Made by a program: the position numbers and the translations under genes. Below are positions 60,437 through 64,000 of a stretch of DNA of 64,000 bases, in pieces; the first letter of the stretch is position 1; each line of letters starts with the position of its first letter. The notes under the pieces are model-generated. The model was not told the DNA's origin and searched no databases. It worked only from the letters and a program-made list of their open reading frames with translations. The stretch lies in the NCBI RefSeq assembly GCF_000023885.1, contig NC_013165.1, positions 1,674,001 through 1,738,000 on the forward strand, written 5' to 3'. The stretch comes from Slackia heliotrinireducens DSM 20476. GTDB lineage: Bacteria > Actinomycetota > Coriobacteriia > Coriobacteriales > Eggerthellaceae.

Positions 60437-60796
60437 TCATAGCAACGCGGCCGCCCATTCGGCCTCGCGGAAGCCCACGAGCACGAATTCATCAGCCACG
60501 ATGATCGGGCGTTTCACCAGCATGCCGTCGGTCGCCAGCAAGTCGAAGCATTCCTCAGGCGTCATGCCCGCATCCAGCTTCGCCTTGATGTTCTGCTCGC
60601 GGTATTTCATGCCGGACGTGTTGAAGAACCTGCGCACCGCAAGGCCGCTGCGCGCATGCCACTCGGCCAGCTCGGCAGCAGTCGGGTTCTCCTCGACGAT
60701 GTGACGGTCGGTGTATTCGACGCCCTTTGCGTCAAGCCACGCCTTGGCCTTCTTGCAAGTGGAACATTTCGGATACTCGACGAACAGGACAGACAT
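60437..60796 (-). CDS. ArsC/Spx-family thioredoxin-fold protein
   Basis: The product is 119 residues. It begins LFVEYPKCSTCKKAKAWL with a redox CxxC (CSTCKK) and has LVKRPIIV near residue 95, the family block before the C-terminal helix. The family includes arsenate reductases and Spx-type regulators; small Gram-positive members of this size often act in stress responses. Arsenate reduction usually needs an Arg after RRFFNTSG; here the Arg and TSG are present, so catalysis is possible. AGGAGG five bases upstream fixes the start. Confidence 0.88.
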   Translation of the reverse strand: MSVLFVEYPKCSTCKKAKAWLDAKGVEYTDRHIVEENPTAAELAEWHARSGLAVRRFFNTSGMKYREQNIKAKLDAGMTPEECFDLLATDGMLVKRPIIVADEFVLVGFREAEWAAALL

Positions 60797-60900
60797 GCTT
60801 CCTCCTATGGAATCGTGCGGAAACGGTTCGAACGCTTCGGAAAGCATACCATGAACGCGCTTTGGCGGAAAATGAAACGCGGGAAGCGCCCCTTTCAGCA

Positions 60901-62562
60901 CTACCTTTGATAACGTCCTATGAGGCACTCTGCGACGCGGATGCCGTCCACTGCCGCCGACATGATGCCGCCCGCATATCCGGCGCCTTCGCCGCATGGG
61001 TACAGCCCGCAGCCGGCGGTGCCGTCAGGAGCGTCGGCCATGCACGTTGTTCGGTCGCGCACGATGCGAACGGGACTCGAGCTTCGAGCCTCCACGCCCG
61101 TCAATACGGCTGCAGGATTCGCGAAGCCCTTCAAGCGCCTGTCCAAAAGAGGCAGAGCGTCGGCCAGTGCGTCACCGATGAATCCAGGCAGCACCCGCCG
61201 CAGGTCACACCAGACCACGCCACGTGCATATGTGGGCTGCACTGCATGCTTGCCACGTGCTGGGCCGCTGCTCGACCTGTTCGCGAGGTAGTCACCCACC
61301 GTCTGCGCCGGCGCGGCGTAAGTGCCGCCTGCCGCAGCGTAGGCCGCCTGCTCCATCTGCCGCTGCAGCTCGACGCCCGCAAGCACGTCGTCACCCGGCA
61401 GGTCCTCAGGATCGATGCCCACCAGGACCGCAGCGTTGGCGTTTCGCCCGTCACGCGCGAACCGGCTCATGCCGTTCACGCACACGCCGCCATCCTCCGA
61501 AGCGGCGCATACAACCTCGCCGCCCGGACACATGCAGAACGTGTACACGCCGCGGCCGGCAGGGAGATGCACCGCCAGTTTGTAGTCGGCAGCCCCAAGG
61601 GCTGGATGCGTTGCCGCAGATCCGTACTGGGCACGGTTGATGTCGCGCTGCAGATGCTCGATGCGCACACCAGCGGCAAAGGACTTCCGCTCCATGGCAA
61701 ACCCGGCATCCTTCAGCATGGCGAAGGTATCGCGGGCCGAGTGCCCGCAGGCCAAAACCACGTCGCTTGCAGGTATCACTTCGCTATCGCCGCTGCGCAC
61801 ATCGGTGCACCGCACGGCACGCACCCTGTCATCGACAAGGTCTAAGCCATCGAGCCGCGTGTTAAAGCGGACCTCGCCGCCCAGCTCGATTATCCTCTCG
61901 CGCATGGCTCGTACCGTGCCTGCCAGCCTGTCTGTGCCGATATGGGGCTTCGCCTGCCAAAGAATCTCCGCAGGTGCTCCGAAGTCGACAAAGGCATGCA
62001 GCACATCGGCGCATCGAGGGTTCTTGATGCCGCTGGTCAGCTTCCCGTCCGAAAACGTGCCGGCCCCGCCTTCGCCGAACTGCACGTTGGAGTTCGCATC
62101 AAGCGGGCCGCCCTTCGAGAACGCCTCAACATCGGCCGTACGCGCGTCCACGTCGCGGCCGCGCTCCAGCACGATGGGATTGGTGCCCGCCTGAGCCAGC
62201 ACCCACGCGCAGAAAAGACCCGCCGGGCCAAACCCCACGACCACCGGCCGTTCGGGCAGTGCTCGTTCGGGTTCGGGCGCCCGATACCCTGCATATGGCA
62301 CATGCAACTTCACATTGACAGGCGGCTTCACGCCGCGCTCGAGCACGCGTTCCTGCACCGCGTGGTCCACCTGGACCGCATAGGTGCACACGAAATGAAC
62401 GTCGTGCTTCTTGCGGGCATCGACGCTGCGCTTCAAAAGGTTGAAACCCTGAATATCTAAAACATCCAGCCCCAGAACCCGCGCCAGTGCGGCACGAACC
62501 GAAGGCCCGCCTTCGGGCAGGCCTGCGTCGAGAGGCAGGGCAATGTTGCTGACCTCGAGCAT
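60901..62562 (-). CDS. FAD-dependent oxidoreductase (large NAD(FAD)-dehydrogenase-like family)
   Basis: The product is 553 residues. A 100-residue N-terminal domain precedes the FAD motif PVVVGFGPAGLFCAWVLAQAG (quoted in part) near residue 110; QFGEGGAGTFSDGKL near 163 and the C-terminal GEGAGYAGGIMSAAVDGI near 525 are family hallmarks. This group is widespread and uncharacterised. Its start overlaps the stop of the upstream flavoprotein gene, so both are made together. Only the flavin-binding character is sure; substrate is unknown. Confidence 0.85.
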   Translation of the reverse strand: MLEVSNIALPLDAGLPEGGPSVRAALARVLGLDVLDIQGFNLLKRSVDARKKHDVHFVCTYAVQVDHAVQERVLERGVKPPVNVKLHVPYAGYRAPEPERALPERPVVVGFGPAGLFCAWVLAQAGTNPIVLERGRDVDARTADVEAFSKGGPLDANSNVQFGEGGAGTFSDGKLTSGIKNPRCADVLHAFVDFGAPAEILWQAKPHIGTDRLAGTVRAMRERIIELGGEVRFNTRLDGLDLVDDRVRAVRCTDVRSGDSEVIPASDVVLACGHSARDTFAMLKDAGFAMERKSFAAGVRIEHLQRDINRAQYGSAATHPALGAADYKLAVHLPAGRGVYTFCMCPGGEVVCAASEDGGVCVNGMSRFARDGRNANAAVLVGIDPEDLPGDDVLAGVELQRQMEQAAYAAAGGTYAAPAQTVGDYLANRSSSGPARGKHAVQPTYARGVVWCDLRRVLPGFIGDALADALPLLDRRLKGFANPAAVLTGVEARSSSPVRIVRDRTTCMADAPDGTAGCGLYPCGEGAGYAGGIMSAAVDGIRVAECLIGRYQR

Positions 62563-63902
62563 CAGTCTTCGCGCTGCGATCCGTCAGGAAGGCTCACGTA
62601 CACGCCGGTTTCAGCACCTGCGGCCGCATTTCCCGCCATGGCGCTCGCCATGACATCCGACAGAGGCACGCCGTCGAGCATCGACCCGCCCGCAGCAGCC
62701 ACACCGGCAAGAATGCCGCTGGTCCAGGCCCAGTGCAGGTTGTATCCGCCACATCTGGCATCGATGTCGAGCGCTTCGCCCGCAGCGTACAGACCCGCAT
62801 GCGACAGGCATTCCATGGTGCTCGGGTCGAAGTCCTTCACATTGTATCCGCCACGCGTGACCTGGGCCTGCTTCGGATTGGCCACACCCTTCACCTCCAG
62901 GCTGAAGGATTCGGACACCATGGCGAGCACAACGACCTCCTGCTCGGCCAGAATCACGTCGTCGGGGTTCAACCCGGCCGCGACCACGATGGCCCTCGCC
63001 ACATTGGAAGGCAGGATGCCGGACATGATCTGGGCCGCTGTGCGGTTCGGATGGGTCATGACCTGCCCGTAGATGTAGTCCACCTTCTCCTGCGGATCCA
63101 TGTCCGGCAGAAAGTCGATATACACCGTGTTGCCAGGCTGCACCATCCTGGACAGGTCGAACACCGCGATGCCGGAAATGCCGTACTCGCGGAACAGAAC
63201 CTCACCATAGGTCTCTGGGCCCTGGTAGGCCTGCTCAACCTCGGGATCAACGACGTCCATCCACGCTTCGGACAACACCTTGCCGTCATCGTCCAGATAC
63301 AGGCGGGCCTTCACCCTGGTGCCGTTGAGGCCCTTGATGGCTTTCGTGTCGGTTTTCAGGGGAGCCAGGACCGGATGGGTTTTCTTATAGCGGATGTCGG
63401 ACGGAACCAGACCCTTGGCAGGACCGCCGCCAACCGCCACAATCACGCTGTCGAACTCGTCGCACGTGCCGTCCTCGAACAGCACGCGCCATCGGCCGCC
63501 TGCTTCCTCTACGGATTTGGCCGCCACGCCGCATTGCTCCACAACGCCCGCCTCGGCCGCGCACATGCGGAGCACGTCCACCACCGTGTTGGCCTTGTTG
63601 CTGTAGGGGTACATGCGGCCTTCGTCCTCCTGCCTGAACAGCAGGCCGGCGTCGGCGAAAAACAGCAACACGTCTTCGGGAGGAAGCATGTTCATGGCAG
63701 CCTGCACGAAGTCGGGCCGGTTGTAGTCGGAACTCATGATGTCGGCGTTGCTGAAATTGCAGCGACCGTTTCCGGTAGCCAGAATCGGCTTGCCCACGCG
63801 GTCCGAGGCTTCGAACACCGTGACGTCGGCACCGCAGCGTCCGGCGGCGATTGCCGCGGCCAGACCCGATGCGCCTCCGCCGAGAACAGCGACTTTCTTC
63901 AT
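62562..63902 (-). CDS. HI0933/BaiN-family flavoprotein
   Basis: The product is 446 residues. It starts KKVAVLGGGASGLAAAIAAG with the FAD dinucleotide motif, has ATGNGRCNFSN near residue 43 and ends with YAAGEALDIDARCGGYNLHW, the signature of the HI0933 family. Relatives include BaiN, linked to bile-acid dehydroxylation in gut clostridia, but the family is broad and most members have no proven substrate. The gene overlaps the next by one base and starts four bases after a partial gene that enters from the right edge. Confidence 0.9.
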   Translation of the reverse strand: MKKVAVLGGGASGLAAAIAAGRCGADVTVFEASDRVGKPILATGNGRCNFSNADIMSSDYNRPDFVQAAMNMLPPEDVLLFFADAGLLFRQEDEGRMYPYSNKANTVVDVLRMCAAEAGVVEQCGVAAKSVEEAGGRWRVLFEDGTCDEFDSVIVAVGGGPAKGLVPSDIRYKKTHPVLAPLKTDTKAIKGLNGTRVKARLYLDDDGKVLSEAWMDVVDPEVEQAYQGPETYGEVLFREYGISGIAVFDLSRMVQPGNTVYIDFLPDMDPQEKVDYIYGQVMTHPNRTAAQIMSGILPSNVARAIVVAAGLNPDDVILAEQEVVVLAMVSESFSLEVKGVANPKQAQVTRGGYNVKDFDPSTMECLSHAGLYAAGEALDIDARCGGYNLHWAWTSGILAGVAAAGGSMLDGVPLSDVMASAMAGNAAAGAETGVYVSLPDGSQRED

Positions 63903-63905
63903 GTA

Positions 63906-64000
63906 CTACTCCGCATTCCTATTGATGACCGGACCGTGCTCGATGAAGAACATGCAGGTCCGACAGACTTCCTTAACGGCCGCCGAGCGGTCGACTTCGG
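63906..64000 (-). CDS. C-terminal end of a gene that continues past the window
   Basis: The visible part encodes about 31 residues ending with EVCRTCMFFIEHGPVIN. A CxxC pair (CRTC) near the end suggests a metal or redox site. The frame is open to the window edge and its stop lies just before the flavoprotein start, so it is in the same operon. Too little is present to name the product. Confidence 0.6.
   Translation of the reverse strand, partial: EVDRSAAVKEVCRTCMFFIEHGPVINRNAE

Overview
The window looks like the chromosome of an anaerobic, high-GC, Gram-positive bacterium, most likely an actinobacterium of the Coriobacteriia (Eggerthellaceae-like). The reasons are the high GC content, clear Shine-Dalgarno sites, an extended -10 promoter style, a teichoic-acid-type wall polymer locus, an NrdG-like radical SAM protein and an anaerobe-style set of flavoproteins. 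The lineage is an inference; there is no rRNA in the window to confirm it. I recognised no tRNA, rRNA or CRISPR array.

Positions 434-24637 are a cell-envelope region. They hold an acyltransferase, a DHHW/MBOAT O-acylation pair, ribitol-phosphate activation (TarI, TarJ), glycerol-phosphate activation (TagD), the lipid-linked priming enzyme TagO, the exporter TagGH, and four polymerases of the CDP-glycerol/CDP-ribitol phosphotransferase family. Next come a LicB-like permease divergent from a three-domain HTH-LicC-LicA protein (phosphocholine activation), a large glycosyltransferase, a universal stress protein, UDP-galactopyranose mutase and an MFS transporter. Together they suggest a polyol-phosphate wall polymer, probably decorated with phosphocholine and acyl groups. 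LicD, the usual phosphocholine transferase, is not in the window.

Positions 24820-41165 are mixed housekeeping and repair: a homocysteine-methyltransferase-like protein without its zinc cysteines, RecN, a DNA-glycosylase/NAD(P)HX-epimerase fusion, a HAD phosphatase, Dtd, a YbjQ-like protein, a SWIM-SNF2 helicase, a Ski2-like helicase, TrpS, a short P-loop NTPase, a B3/B4 protein and YigZ. Between the methyltransferase-like gene and recN lies a candidate small RNA with C-rich, anti-Shine-Dalgarno segments.

Positions 41248-49978 are a tight seven-gene operon that I cannot assign to a named system: a helical protein, a zinc-finger/FHA protein, an NrdG-like radical SAM enzyme, an Hsp100-like AAA+ ATPase, a PP2C phosphatase, a membrane Ser/Thr kinase and a small membrane protein. 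The kinase/phosphatase/FHA/Hsp100 set parallels the regulatory parts of type VI secretion, but no secretion structural genes are present. It is the best candidate here for an undescribed system.

Positions 49998-64000 hold an ABC-F ATPase, a SixA-CHAD fusion, divergent methionine genes (homoserine O-acetyltransferase and O-acetylhomoserine sulfhydrylase), a complete IS3-family insertion sequence, a PAP2 phosphatase, MurB, an ArsC/Spx-type protein, two FAD oxidoreductases and the end of a gene that leaves the window. A family of about 110-bp nested palindromes occurs three times (31662, 40348, 51965), always between genes.
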